Assembly: GCA_015680685.1 (NCBI GenBank)
Contig: MNCI01002748.1
Span: 129,854 to 193,853, forward strand
Direction: 5' to 3'
DNA from: Gnetum montanum
Lineage: Eukaryota > Streptophyta > Gnetopsida > Gnetales > Gnetaceae
Length of the DNA: 64,000 nt
The notes under the pieces are model-generated. The model did no database searches. It worked only from the letters and a program-made list of their open reading frames with translations, and had not been told where the DNA came from. The position numbers and the translations under genes were made by a program. Shown here piece after piece: positions 20,351 to 33,129 of the stretch (position 1 is its first letter; each line of letters opens with the position of its first letter).

Positions 20351-22600
20351 AGGGTTTGTTGATCTCTCCTGTAACTGTTTGCCACAAGAACGGGGCTGGC
20401 TATTTTGTGATGTGCATTTGTCTTTCGAATCAAAGTATTGTATAGCTAGGGCACGTATTTTTTTTGTTTTTCGTTTTGTTTTTCTTTCAACGTCGCTTCG
20501 ACGTCAAGTTTTCAATATTCTACTCAATTTTCGCTCTAACATTGGTTGATTTCAGAGACGTTTGCCCTTTCCTTTCTTGAAAAGATTCACCACATGATAT
20601 CTTGTACTGGATCTTGTTAGAAATATTCGGATGGTGCAGACTGTGCTGAAGCTCCGTGGCTATATTTTCAGAGCAGAATTAGGTAGGTAAAATGCCTTCT
20701 CGTGATTGGCTCGAGCATGGAAATTCTTTCCATGAAATAACTCCCTCTTTCTTCGTGGATCGAAAAAATTATTTATCTGGCTTCCTGTTGCTGAATTTTA
20801 TGGAAATATTGCTAAGTAAATTGTCCTCCGCAAATTAATGTGTGAATTTATGCGCTATTTGTGGTATATGCTAAGTACACTCCATTTTACGTTTCAATTG
20901 TAAAATTATTTCAGTCCGCATGGTGTTCCAGTGGTAAAATTATTATATTTGACTACCTTGATGTGTTTGCAAAATCCAGGCATATGTTACTGGTTTTGAA
21001 ACTTCATTTCCTGATTTAAATACGATGAAATATTTGTTGAAAAATGTCATGCTTTAAATGGTGCGTTATTTCTTTGGATTTTCATCCGGGCGTTGCCTGC
21101 TGCCGGGTATCACTAATCATTTACGAACAAAAAATACAATTGCAAAAGATATAGACTTTTGTATTATCAGTTTTTAGGTTCAATCTTTAATATGCTGCCG
21201 CAGCAGATATTTTTAAACCCATTCTGTGCAAACAATTTCTTTCTCAGAATTCAAAATCCTTCAGCTTCAATTTCTTAGATATTAGAATCCTCCTTTTCCA
21301 ACCGACTGTTTTTCCATTAACGAGAAAATTTCAAAAGCCTTTGGTGCAAGGTAATTAAATGAAAAAAGAATTTTTTTTCAGTATTCTCCAGGAACTAGAA
21401 AATTTTAAAAGCTTAAGATGCTAATATCTTCCTTTGCAGAAATTGAACAAAGAAGTTTTTGAAGTTGGAAACGTCATTCCAATGCTGAGTTCCATTCGTG
21501 AACTGAGAGAGACAACAGTTGTTTTTCTTCTTTGGTGGTGATTTCTAGGAGCCATAAATAAATATTGCTTTTTTTGCTTAGAAATTCAAAAACTTTCCAT
21601 ATCTAATTTTTTTAAGTACAGAAAACAGTGGTTAAGACAGGATCAAATGATATTACAGGCAGTGTTGGGTGGGGATTATCTCCATGAAAATTCAAACAAG
21701 CCAGCCACCATACAGAGAGCCTCTATTCTGTTGTTGGCAAAAGCTAGCACGAATTTCTTTTACCTGACAAAATCAATTTTGTGTGGGCTCTTACAAATTG
21801 GCCTGTTTTAAAATTAATTTCTTTTAATCAGGAAAGGTTGGCGATATATTTTCTTTTATTATAAATCGTTTTATCTTTATCTACTTTAAATGGAAGGTTA
21901 GCATAGTTGTCCATTTTCACTCTGAAAACTATAAATACTAAGGTATTGAGCTCATTTGGGATCTTCTTGGCTATCTTGTTTTCCGTTGCATTTTCAAATT
22001 AAGCTCCTCATTCCTTTGGTAAATATGTTTATTTTTCTTCGTTTTCTTGTGTGTTTTTAAGTCCTCCCTTCACCTTGTGGTAAGACTCTATTGGAGTGTT
22101 GTCATGGTTTTGCAAATTGGAATTGTTTGGTTGATGCAAAGTTGAATGCAGTGAATAAAAATTCTTGTTTTCCAATTTTATTTTCGAACTTTTGTGTCAT
22201 AAATTTAAAATAGCAAAAGGATAAATTGCATTATGTACCTTTTAGAATTAGTTATTATTTAATTAGTTAGACTTGTATTTTGACCTTTTAGAAAGAGGTC
22301 ATGTCTCTATAGCATGGTGTTGGGCCATTGACAATATGACTAAGGAGCATTTTTGATAATGATGACCTAAGAATGATAACAATTAGTTTTCTTGGGATGC
22401 ATTTTCACATCATAGATAAGGCTAGTAGTACACGAGTTGGTTGGCATTTCTTAGTGCCAGGAAAGGGTTAAGGAGTAGGCCAAGCATTGGATTGGGTAGA
22501 AAGTATCTTGGGATGATTTTATGATTTCCTTTAGTATAAGATATATTTCCATTGAATTGTTACTTCCTAGATGTAGCTAAAGGCATTGAGGGGAGGGGGG
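20351..22600 (+). other. Low-copy, T-rich, CpG-retaining region; possible promoter or intron
   Basis: No transposon motif is seen. Between 20300 and 20700 I count about 17 CpG sites, far more than in neighbouring transposons. On the + strand a short open piece from the ATG at about 20631 (MVQTVLKLRGYIFRAEL) ends at a donor-like aggtaggtaa (20682). Also, ttcctttgcag (near 21438) precedes a 100-base open piece reading KLNKEVFEVGNVIPMLSSIR. The phases of these two do not join without a stop, so I do not propose a gene model. The rest is T-rich, as in plant introns. Confidence 0.3.
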
Positions 22601-22614
22601 AGGTCTGGTGGGGG

Positions 22615-24130
22615 TGAATCAAGGCCTTATAAAATTTGAGTTCAATAGAGACTAGCAGAGAAAGACTAGTAAAAAGCCCCAAAGAAACTTAATGTAGAAA
22701 ATAGAATACCTATTCAAAAAGAAGTGAATAGTCATTGAACTTTTAAGGTGATTCAGTTGCTAGATTGGTTGACCTACCTACACCATAAAACTCTCCTCAG
22801 ATCTTAGGGGGTAGAGTAATCTATTAATTAAAGAAAATTATAGGGCTTCCTTTATAATCTTGGACTAAACATAACCACTAGCTTTGAAGTTACAGAAATT
22901 TTCTTTCATCGAACAAAGAAAGGAGGAATAAATATGTCATTTCATTCTTGGGATTAATAGTTCCTTCACTTCCTCTAGAAATAACAAGCTCTTCTTATAT
23001 TGAAGATAACGACTATTTAAGCTTCAAATAACAACTCCCCTCTTTTCATTAATGAGGTTCATTTTGCTTTTATTGCAATACACACTAGCTTTTTTAGTAT
23101 AATAACTCTTTAGTATAACCTTATAATGACTCTTTTATTTCTACTAATGTGGTATTGTTTTTCTAGTGTAGCTTGTATAGAATCAAAATCTAGTTCTAAA
23201 TTGGTTCTAGCTTTAAGAGAGCTATTAAAGCTAACTTATATTTTTTTGCTATGAGCTTTCCTTTTGCTTAGGCTGACATGGCAATGAAAAAACATGAAGC
23301 TTTTTAATTCTTACGAGTATTCTACATTTTTTTTAAAAAATAGACTTTCATGTGCATGTGATATAGGAGCTAACATGGCACAACTATTTTGGAAGGGCTT
23401 TGTAGAATAAAAAATTCATTTTAAAGATTGGTTTCACAAGTTGATGTGGCAGGGCACTTAGTAGAACCAATTTGGTTTTAAGGATTTTTTGAAAAGAGAC
23501 AAGCTTTTCATCTGAGCTTGCATGTGTGGAAAAAAACATTATGGTAGACTTATTTTTACCAAGCATTCATAGAACTAAGAACTAGTTCTAGAGCCAATTC
23601 TAAATAAGAGCTTATTTTTGAAGTTGATGTGATAAAATTGATTGAACAAGCCCTTCGTAACCAAAAATGGCTTTATAAGATAAATTTGTTTAGTGCTTTC
23701 TTTCAGGGCTAACATGGAAGAGCTACTTCTTGCTTCTTTGTAGAATCAAAATATGGTTCTACAAGTTAGTTCTACATGTTGAATTGAATTAAAAATTCTT
23801 TTATGTACATGTTTGAAAAACTTTTTAAGCTCAGTCTCACTAAGTCTTGTTTTTTTTTTTTTTAAAGAAAGTTGACATGGTATAAACAATTTGAGCTATC
23901 TTTGCAGAGCCAATAATGAAGAGTTGAGATGAAAAGCATACATGATGTTGAGTTATAGGAGTCATCTAGACAAGCTAAGTAGAACCAAAAAATCATTTTA
24001 CAAACTAGTTCTATGTGTTGATGTGGCAAACAAATACTTCCCTATGAAAGATAAGATGAAAGCTCAAATCCATGTGGAATGAAGCTCCATTGTAAAGCCA
24101 AACTTGCAACCAAGCTCAAAACAAGAAACA
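22615..24130 (-). repeat. F 3' LTR (left copy)
   Basis: It matches 36445-38086: both begin tgaatYaRggccttataaaa on the + strand and end gcaaccaagct.aaaac..g.aaca. The - strand polypurine tract aaaaaatgaggagat abuts it at 24131-24147. Small insertions and deletions separate the copies, including a section near 23870-24050 that is missing on the right. Confidence 0.75.
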
Positions 24131-24147
24131 ATCTCCTCATTTTTTGA
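24131..24147 (-). promoter_or_regulatory. F polypurine tract
   Basis: On the - strand aaaaaatgaggagat directly precedes the LTR start tgtttcttg, the expected position for the primer of plus-strand synthesis. Confidence 0.6.
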
Positions 24148-24941
24148 AAATGGATGAGCTCACAAAGTAAGATTGAATGAGAAGAAGATCATGCACAACC
24201 AGATACCTAGAAATAGCCTAAAAAGTAGTTTCAAGCTCATAATCATCATATAGATCAACTCAGCTCATACATCAAAATTATAATTAGAGAACTTAACAAG
24301 CTCTTAATAGTAAGCATCAAGTTAAGCAAGAGAATCATATAGCTAGTTAAAGACAAGAAAATACTTATCATAACACAGCTTATCCAAATATAGCTTACAA
24401 CATAAGAAATTGATTAAACACCACATCCTGATCATACACATACAATTCATAATAACTCAAGTAATTAGAAGAACATTATAATTCAAAACAACTAAAATAG
24501 ATGAAAAAAACTTAGCCAAGCATAAAGTAAGCTATGAAATGTTGTATGCTTATATATTAAGAATGTAAAGAAATCATCTTCACTATTTTCTAACAAAACA
24601 ACATATACATAATCATATCATCTTTTTGAAAAAACAACATATAACAACACATTCATAATCATATCATCTTTTTGACAAAACAACACATACATAATCACAT
24701 CATCATACATTAATTCTCCATATTTTTATTTAAAAAGAAGCTTCCTTTGTCATTAAACAAATTAAGATCAAAACACAAAGATAAACATAGGTGATAAAAA
24801 CAAACAAGAGATACACATAAGAGCTTAACTAAAAAAACGTGCTGATCTTGTTGATTAGTGAGTTGTCAAGCTTAAGACATGAATTGAATAATGAGAGAAC
24901 AAATAGACATAGGAAAAAAGAATATAAAAGGCATAGAATAG
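24148..24941. other. Non-coding 3' part of F
   Basis: A-rich sequence without motifs. A segment with atcatatcatctttttga is repeated at about 24613 and 24660, next to acaacacatacataatcat, giving a short local duplication. Confidence 0.3.
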
Positions 24942-25406
24942 ATGAGAGAGCTAAGTAGCAACTTAGAAAGAATTATTGCTATGAATATTGATAAGAACAT
25001 TTGGATGAATCAAGAGGATTTTAGAGAGCTTGGGGAAGAGCTGAGAAAAGTAGAGGTGGAGAGGGATCAAGCATTTGTGAACATTCAATCTAGAATATAG
25101 TATGAAAGAAACAAAGAAGAGTGGAAAGCCCAAAACAAATTTAGTAAGAAGGTGAAAAGGATTATGATGCAAAAACAATAGGAATGCATAGAGCATGAGA
25201 GATAGAGACCTTTGGCATCCCAAACACTTAAAGAAAGAAGAAGCTATACAGAGTAAGACATTTAGACTGTGTACTTCATCCATGAGCTAAAAATAAAGTT
25301 ATTCTCTTATCATGATCCCTATGAGGGAATGTGTGAATCCATAGGATATGGCTATGAGGACTCAACAAACTTAGCATGGGCTTCTAGTTCTTCTGTTACA
25401 TCTTGA
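24942..25406 (+). pseudogene. Opposite-strand ORF between pol and 3' LTR of F
   Basis: On the + strand, antisense to F, a frame runs from ATG at 24942 to TGA at 25404 (154 codons) with five in-frame stops, four TAG and one TAA. The reading is protein-like: MNQEDFRELGEELRKVEVER and RNKEEWKAQNKFSKKVKRIM have heptad-like charge patterns suggesting a coiled coil, and the end is rich in Ser, Tyr and Asp. No family is recognised. Antisense ORFs between pol and the 3' LTR are known from some plant LTR elements, so this could be another example, or a captured fragment. Confidence 0.4.
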
Positions 25407-26012
25407 AAGTTTCGTACTTTCCTACAATATTAGCTTACCTACTCTTCCTGAAATAAAGCTCATTAGCTTATAATAAATCCCTAAACTAGTATTAGGAGTT
25501 TTAAAAGCTTATGTATGTCTGGGTAAAGTAGTTACATCCAACAATGTTCTTCAATATAGAAATATTTCTTTATTTAAAGCCTTTGTAAAAATGTTTGCAC
25601 TCTGTCCTTTGAATGATCTATATAATAATTTTACTATTTGCAACTCTACTTGATCTATGAGAAAATGATATTTATTCTAAATATGTTTAGTTTTACCATG
25701 AAAAATCAGAGTTTTAGAGATAAAAATAGCAGCACTATTATCACAATGAATAATTATTGGATTAAAGAATGTATACTGAAAAGCTTTAATACTTCCCTCA
25801 TCTAAAGAATCTATGTCTAGTAGTGTAAGGATGCAACATATTCTACTTTAGCTAAAGATAATGCCACAAAGTCCTACTTTTTACTTAGTCATGATACCAG
25901 TCTATTACCAAGAAAATGATAGTTTCCATTGGTATAATTTCAATCATCTTTATTTCTTACCCAATTTGCATATGTAAATGCTTGTAATTCAAAACTTCTA
26001 TTTTTTTGGATA
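25407..26012 (-). pseudogene. F RNase H region, heavily decayed
   Basis: The position after the RT connection region is where Copia RNase H lies, and some phrases fit (for example a YVALSLAKVEYVA-like segment on the - strand near 25830-25880, broken by stops). The reading cannot be followed through. The assignment rests mainly on order. Confidence 0.4.
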
Positions 26013-26860
26013 TCATAGCCCATGACTAGTTGTGCCTTTTTGATATCGTAAAATTCTTTTAGCTATAGTCAAGTTTGATTCTTTTAGTTCTAATTGATAT
26101 CTAGATATTAGGCCTACTACAAAAGCTATATCTTGCTTGCTAACTATAGCATAATGCAAGATTTCCAAGATAGATCTATGTAGTATGACATCAATGTTTT
26201 TTTCATCTTCATCCTTATAGAGGTGCACATTTATGGTAAGAGGAGTTTTACAAGTTTTAGTGTCTATCATGTCGAAATTCTTGAGCATTTGTTGAATATA
26301 TTTTGTCTGAAAAATAAAGGTTCCATCCCTAAGTTATTGAATATGTAGACCCAAAAAATGGGATAGCTCCTCTATCATAGACATTTTAAACTTTGATTTT
26401 ATAGCTTTAGCAAATTATTTACCTAAACTTGAGTTTGTTCCTCCAAAAATTATGTCATCAACATAAATTTGAGCAACTAAAAACCTTGTATTATCCTTTT
26501 TAATATAAAGGGTACTATCCATAGGAGCTTTCAAATATCGATTTCCAACTAAATATGAATCAAGCTTAGCATACCGCATCCTAGGGGCTTGTTTTAAGCC
26601 ATATAAAGCTTTGTGTAGTTGATACATGTGATTTGGCATTTCAATGTCAATAAATCCTTCTAGTTGTTTTATATACATTATCTCTTTTATTTCTCCATTT
26701 AGAAATGATGGTTTCACATCCATTTGGTAGAGGTTAAATCCTTAATAAGATGCAAAAGCTAAGAGCATTCTAATAGATTCCAATCTTGTAATAGGAGAAA
26801 ATGTATCTTGATAATCAAGTCCCTCTATCTAAGCAAAGCCTTTTGCTACTAATCTTGCCT
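26013..26860 (-). pseudogene. F Copia reverse transcriptase
   Basis: The - strand reads, in order, [24 protein letters not shown]-like [23 protein letters not shown], and [14 protein letters not shown] (about 26435-26475), with an intact YVDD catalytic box. Past a break at about 26290-26410 come MIDTKTCKTPL and the segment HRSILEILHYAIVSKQDIAF followed by KRILRYQKGT. This is the standard layout of a Copia RT and its link to RNase H. Stops between about 26290 and 26410 and upstream of 26723 break it. Confidence 0.85.
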
Positions 26861-27099
26861 TATTTTAGGTTACTCCACCATGCTCACTCAGCTTGTTTGT
26901 AAAGACCCACTTAGTTTCAATGATATTAGCTTCTTTGGGTTGTGGGACTACCTCCCATGTATCATTCTTTATAATTTGCTTTATCTCTTCATCCATGGCA
27001 TTCTTTCATTTCTCACTTCCAAGAGCTTTCCTAATTCTTAGAAGAATGAAAAAAACAAGAAAACATACTAATAAGCCATGATCTATTGTTTCTACTCTA

Positions 27100-27840
27100 T
27101 TCCTCCTTTTCCTTTATCTAAGAGATGTCCTAAGGATAGCTACCATGGATCTAAACCTATGTGTTCTTCTCCTTAGGCCATCATCATTTTCTTCTTCATT
27201 TGCATTCATACATTTCTCACCTATATTATTAGAATCTTCCAATAAATCATCAACCTTAAGATGAGATGTTTTAACAATCATTAATGTTTTTAAATTTAAG
27301 CAATGATAAGCTTTTAAATAACTACAATATCCAATAAACAAACCATCTTCACAATGGCTATCAAGCTTGTGAACATCATCTTGATTCTTAATATAACACT
27401 TACTATCAAAAATTTTGAAATATTGAACATTAGTCATTTTATCATACAACATTTGATAAGGAGTCTTACCATTAGCAAATCTTACCAAATATCTATTGAT
27501 GATATACATAGTTGTTATGGCTATCTCATTCCATAGCTACTTTGGTACATTCTTCTCATTCATCATTGATCTAATCATCTTCATTATAGTTTTAATTTTT
27601 CATTCTACAACACCATTTTACTTGGGTGTTCTAGTTGATGAGAATTGTCTCTTGATACTTGAATCTTTGCATAGCTCATAAAATTCATTTGAGGTAAACT
27701 CACCTCCATTGTCAGTCCTAATAGCTTTGACTTTAAGCCCTTTTTAAATTTCAACCATACTTGTAAGTGTCTTAAAATGTTTAAATGCATTAAATTTTTT
27801 TTCAATACATGTTATCTATGAAATTCTATTATAATCATTA
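27100..27840 (-). pseudogene. F Copia integrase, central and C-terminal part
   Basis: On the - strand KVKAIRTDNGGEFTSNEFYE and, soon after, FSSTRTPK.NGVVE (about 27605-27725) contain the second Asp and the Glu of the D-D-E site. The codon after TPK is a stop in place of Q. The frame continues NRYLVRFANGKTPYQMLYDK, VFGCKCYI-like IFDSKCYIKNQDD and LFIGYCSYLKAYHCLN (27114-27509). The order and motifs are those of Copia integrases. The N-terminal HH-CC region lies near 27950-28060 in decayed form. Confidence 0.8.
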
Positions 27841-28059
27841 ACAATAAGAAAGAAATATTTACTACCATTGAAACCAACTATATTGAAAGGCCCACAGACA
27901 TTCATATGTAGTAATTCAAGCTCATTATTATAATGAAATTCACTACCTTAAAGGTAGCTCTAGTTTGCTTACCATGTGGGCATGTAGAACATACCTCTTC
28001 CAGATGACTCACCAAAGGAATACCTTTAACGCTTTAAGCCTTGATGAAAGCTTGTACGT

Positions 28060-29263
28060 TTTTTGAGCTTAAGTATTCTAGTCTTTTGTGGCATAACCTA
28101 CTGTCGCTTATCTTAGAAATAACAATTAGACATTCAAGCTGCTCATTTATAGAATACAACTTATTTCATACTTGAGTAACATAAGCTTTAAAATCCTTTT
28201 CGTTATTCTCTAATATAAATTTTTCATTCATGAAGCAAACATTATAACCTTCTCTTGAAAATTATCATAAGCTTAAAAAATTATAATGTAAGTCATCAAA
28301 AAATAAATATTATAAACTTTAAAGAAAATAATTATGAATTTTAACTAAGTCAATACCTCTTATCATAGTTTTACCTTTGTCATCAAATCTTACTTTATCT
28401 CCATTAGAGGATTTTAGTATGATAAATTTTGATGTATCATCGGTCATATGTTGAGAGTACCCATTGTCATGAAACCATGTCTTTGGGCTACAGGGCTCTT
28501 AAATTCTAACTGTATGAAGAGAGCTCTTCTATTGATTATTCTTCAAACTTCTTGTTCTATTCTATTATTTATTGAAAAGTTATTAGTAGCATGGATATAA
28601 TGCATATTTTCATAATGAGAATAGTTACTGGTTCTACAATTTCTTACTTTATGACCTAGCATTCTACAATATCCTTGGAAAAAAACTAGTTGTCATTCTT
28701 GGGTCATATTTGATGATTGGAATTCTTGGAGTAGAAAAAGATCCCTTACCTATTTGTGAGCTAATAGTTTATGATTGTGGAGGTTGTGATTGGACATTTA
28801 TCTTCTAGGTTGATACTTTTATTAAGGATGGCCTTTTTAAGGATCCAGACTCATAGCCAAGATCCCTCTTTTCATTGCTTGATCATCCATTGTTGATAAT
28901 ATCCTTGAGTTGTTTTGAGCTATGAGTTAACCTGCTAAATAAATCAGATGTGACTTGAGTAGCCTTACCTTTCATGTCCTTCTTTAGAAACATCACCTTC
29001 TCTTTTAACTTTAAATTTTCTTGTTTGACTAATTCTTATAGCTCTTGAGTTCTTGCTCTCTCTTTTTTAAAAATCTTATTCAATTTTTCATTAACTTTTA
29101 CCACCATCTCCAGTTGCTCCATTAGCCCTTCTATATCGATGTCCTCAGTTTCTTTGTATTCGGTTTCAGCTATGTCTAATGTGTTTGGTCCATCTTCATC
29201 TTCACTTAAACTTGTAGTCTCAATAGTAGTAGAAGTTCCTTGCTCATTTGGGTTTATATACAT
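28060..29263 (-). pseudogene. F Gag-protease region, distal part
   Basis: The better preserved part, 29263-29036 and on to about 28830, reads GPNTLDIAETEYKETEDIDI, VKVNEKLNKIFKKERARTQEL, then KATQVTSDLFSRLTHSSKQL and KRDLGYES. Charged coiled-coil Gag sequence ending in an LGY motif is typical of several plant Copia Gags. Downstream (28830-28060) the protease and the start of integrase are expected, and only scattered traces remain. Confidence 0.6.
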
Positions 29264-29662
29264 AAGGTTTTGAAAATCATCATTTGAATCATAAGCTTTA
29301 ATTATGGCTGGAAATTATAATTAATCTTATGTAATAATATCAATATGATTAGGTATTATATCAACATAACCAAAGTGAGAAAAAGAATTTTCTTCAACAT
29401 CCTTGATTTCCATAATAATTCCTAAATGCTCTAATTGATTTTTTTTATTTCAGCTAGTTAAGCTTTTAATTTATCAAACCTATACTAAATGTTCTTTGGC
29501 TTGAATTTGGTTGCTTGATTTTTTTTATTTTCTTCATCTTTCTTCTTCTTTAAATACTTAGCAATCATATAATTTGTTTTACCATAATAATAACAAGAAT
29601 TTTTTTTATCTTCTCAAGATCCTTTATCTTTTTGAGCCTTCTAAGCTTTCTAGTAGGATTAG
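29264..29662 (-). pseudogene. F Gag zinc knuckle and linker, cut by E
   Basis: On the - strand SCYYYGKTNYMIAKYLKKKK (about 29550-29610) is a degenerate C-x2-C-x4-H-x4-C knuckle in which the second Cys, the His and the last Cys have become Tyr. A basic Lys/Glu/Asn-rich stretch follows. The relic stops at 29662, where the E LTR begins. Confidence 0.6.
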
Positions 29663-30506
29663 TGATGAGCAACGAGTAGTCCATATGCCCAACCATATGA
29701 ATCACAAGCGTTCACTAGTGATCTAGTTGAATTTTGTGGACTGTAGTTCCCAAATGCCAAAAGCAAAGATAGTGATCTATAGGCGTGATCGTTGTCTTCC
29801 TGGCTACACTTGTGTAAGTGCAAGAATATGGTTAAGTGGTGGCAAGGCACATGATTTGTATTAATTTTATATTTTTATCTAATTATCCTAAGCATGAAAT
29901 AAAGTAATTAATGAAGCATTAATCTAAGTAACTAACTAATGTCTTAGCCTACTTCATAGCATAAGTATTTGATCCCACCTTCTGTACACATCCTGAACAT
30001 GTTACAACACTACTAGGTTACCAAGTGATAGTACTACTAGGATTACCAAGCGTAAACGTTATGCTCAAGGTGGTCATACTCATGTGTATTAATTAGATGT
30101 ATTTAATTAACTAGGAACATGAAAGTAAAGTGCATAAATAATAAATTGCATAAAAGTAAACATTAATCTACATTTCATTGTTGCAAGGTATATCAAGAAT
30201 CTCATCTTTATTACCATCACATCAATGTGTCTAGGTACATTGGTGCTCAAATAATGATTCGTACAATCCTTGACTCCTACTGTAGGCACTTAGAAAATAT
30301 TCTAACTGTTGTAGAAAGAAAATGCAAGAACTTCATTATGCTACTAACTTTTCGATGACATAAATGTAGTGGATACACACATTTATATATATAGGCTTAG
30401 ATGCCATTTATATCAAAGGTTGGATAACTTCATGTATTTAGTCATCTTCTTGATTTACAACTCCTTTAGGCAAATTTCAACTTTGTTGTAGGCATTTAGT
30501 TCATCA
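29663..30506 (-). repeat. E 3' LTR
   Basis: On the - strand it starts TGATGAACTAAATGCC (30506) and ends CTCGTTGCTCATCA (29663). A TATA-like run tatatatata lies near 30385-30394. Over about 400 bases it matches 36040-36434. Confidence 0.8.
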
Positions 30507-30514
30507 AAGATGGG

Positions 30515-32705
30515 TTACCACATGTCACCTCTATGTTGGAGTTGCTGGAGGACCTCATTCATTTTTTCCTTCATTAGTTGAATCTCTTTTTCATTTACCT
30601 CCTTGAGGAGCATAACTTGGTTCCTATAATGACTCTTTATTCGTTCAAATTTTAGGGCCTCATTCTTCCAGGCAACTACCTTAATTACTATTTTTTGGTG
30701 AAGGGCACAAACTTCATCCATTGAGAGATCATGACTTTTAGTAGCCAACCTCCTCAAATCCATGTTCACCTTGGCAAGTTACTTCTACTATTGTTGTATA
30801 AATTCCACCATTTAGCCTTTTTGTATCTCAACATTCTGCAAGCAGTCAATATCCTTAGTCAAAGCTAGATTCTCCTTGCAGACTTTTGACAAGTCCTTAT
30901 TAGTGTTGTAGACCATGGCCTCCACTAAGAGCTAGTTAAAGAATGTCATCTCCTTTACATTCTTAGCCTCTTGAAGTCTATTTTGATGTTGTTAGAAAGC
31001 TTCATCTCTTCTTACTACTTGGCTAAGAATGATAGGATCAACTAATTGGGCTCTCAATTTTGCAACCTCAGTAGCCAACTATTAGTTTTTGGATGTGGCT
31101 ACCTCAAGTTAGGCATTGGCAATGATGAGCTTGCCCTTAGCCTCCAGTAGCTTTGACTAGGTAGCAGTGATGTTATTTAGGAGATCAAAGATCTTCAGAA
31201 GTGGTTGCTTGGTCTCCACCAGTTGATCTAGTACTTCCTCATGCTAGGTTGCACTTAGCCTCCCACTTGCTCTTGTAGATGTTTGCACATCTCTAAGTGT
31301 AGCAATATCTAGCACGATGGCCACAAGAGCATTCAGTGCCTGTACTATGCAATCAACCACCACCTTTGTTGTTGTTTCTCATCCATAGTGCTACATCACT
31401 AATATAGTTGCTCCTTTTCCCTCCTCCATGTGCACTAAAAAAGTGGTGGCATTCCTTGAGATCTCTAGGAATTGCTATTTTCCTAGGATGGACATCGTTA
31501 CCTCCTAGGTGCTTAGATTTGACCTTGCAAGTGTATGCATCCTTTATGCAGAGAAAAATGATGTAGTCTTATCCAAATAGCTTATTGTTTAAGTTACTTT
31601 ATTTAGATGGCTTAAAGTTGGTTGGTAGATTGAAGGTTTTACACCACTTGGTCCTACTTGCTACTACTACAGGAGTTGTTCATGGAGCTTCTACATGCAC
31701 TTTATGTAGCATGAGCCTTTAGCATTGTTCCTTGAGTTAGTGGTGGTGGTGGTTGATCCTCTTCTTATAGCTTGGTAGTTGCCTTATCCTTCATCATCTT
31801 CTATCAAGATGTGATAGGAGCATGAAAAAGCACATCATTGGCATAATATGATATGACTTTCCTTTTGCATAATTTAATGATGAGACATGGAACGGGGAGT
31901 GTCTTCCCCCATGCTTATTTTCTTTGAACCTTTTCTCAATCTCTAGGAATATGAGTTGTGGAGGTTAATTGGAAGTTACCACTTAGAGTGACACATGCAT
32001 GGTTAGATAAGGCTATGATTTTTCTCAGCCTCACCATTAGGTTTAGGTGATAAGATGCAATTTTGAAATATGCCTTTTTGCCTTGGTGAGTGCACTATAT
32101 TCCTTATGGTCGATTCCATAGCATTGTTAGATTCATTCTTTTATGATTTTTGGGTCTGTGTACATCGAAATCTCCACCCAAGTTACCCCAATGTTAGGCA
32201 ACCCGAGGACCTCTAAAATGGCCTTAACTAAATAGGACACACTAATGTACTTAATCTTGATTGTGACGTCTACTTGCCTATTGTTCTAGAAGAGGTATGT
32301 CTCTCCCATGTACCACTCCCCATTAGAAGTGAGGATAGGCCACATGGGAGAGGTTTGTAGTTGGGTTTTTACCTCTTTTGGTGCAAAGTCCAAGAAGGGA
32401 TCAAAGTTAAGTTCCTAAAAAACTAAGCCTTTGATCTCCTTAGTGCCAATTTATCTTAAGTAAGCCTTGGTCAAGGCGACCTCTAAATTTGGTCCAGGCC
32501 CAAGCATCTTGTCTTGCTATGATTAACTAGTTTCAACTATGGGAATATGGTGAATAGATTCCACTTTAGGCTCCTCCTAAAGAGGTCCTATTACATGAGT
32601 TTTAGCTACCTCTTCTTGGGGCTACTAGCCTTGTTCCTCTATTGGTCAGTTATCCCTTGGTTGGGATGGTCCTCCCTCCTATGATCTTTTAGATTTGAGT
32701 GCCAT
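30515..32705 (-). pseudogene. E ORF2, coiled-coil protein at the env-like position
   Basis: The frame begins at the ATG at 32705 (MALKSKRS, then EGGPSQP), directly after the acceptor-like ttgtgattatag. An N-terminal domain with KTQLQTSPMWP, NGEWYMGETYLF and AILEVLGLPNIGVTW is followed by a Pro-rich part and then long charged helices. The best preserved end, 30769-30515, reads MDEVCALHQKIVIKVVAWKN and KEVNEKEIQLMKEKMNEVLQ. B1's ORF2 (47382 and 52673-55320) shares the start, the WP..GE.Y.GET region and the MEEVCTI..KYAIEISTW segment. The protein is unknown to me and shows no polymerase motif or clear membrane segment. Position and spliced-like start resemble the env-like ORFs of Athila elements. 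Confidence 0.65.
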
Positions 32706-32717
32706 CTATAATCACAA
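32706..32717 (-). promoter_or_regulatory. Splice-acceptor-like site before E ORF2
   Basis: The - strand reads gttgtgattatag immediately before the ATG. B1 (cttgatgattgcag) and D (ttttgtgattgcag) have a very similar sequence at the same place. Confidence 0.5.
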
Positions 32718-33129
32718 CATAACTAAGGATTAGCTTTTAATGTGTAACTTAGAACACTTTGATACCTTTTTTTGTTACTTAGCTAGACTTAGGAAAAGTT
32801 GTGATTATGGCAGATTCATCATTTTAATAGTATTTTATTATTATTTTATTGTGTTAGCTACCTAAGTTTCTTGATAAGGTTTAACTTTGATGAATTTGTG
32901 ATGTTTAATATTATTTTATTAGGTAAACCTTGTGGGAGTTAGAAAATTTTTGAAAATTTTTCTATTAAAAACCTATGATTTGTAGCCCCCACGACGTAAA
33001 GCTTACCTTTAGTAGTTGCAATATTGAAGAATGGAGTAATCTGGATAAGTGGTTAGAAAGATATATAGTATTCTTTGCTATGTTGATGGGGGTGTGTTGA
33101 TGCATCAGGGCATCAATGGGTATGTAGGT

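Noticed and set aside
20631-21535. A two-exon gene on the + strand (MVQTVLKL... joined to KLNKEVFE...)
   Set aside because: With the best donor and acceptor the joined frame meets a stop, and no protein family is recognised.
24963-25283. A 106-codon hydrophobic frame on the - strand
   Set aside because: It is the shadow of the charged + strand frame at 24942-25406 and has no motif of its own.
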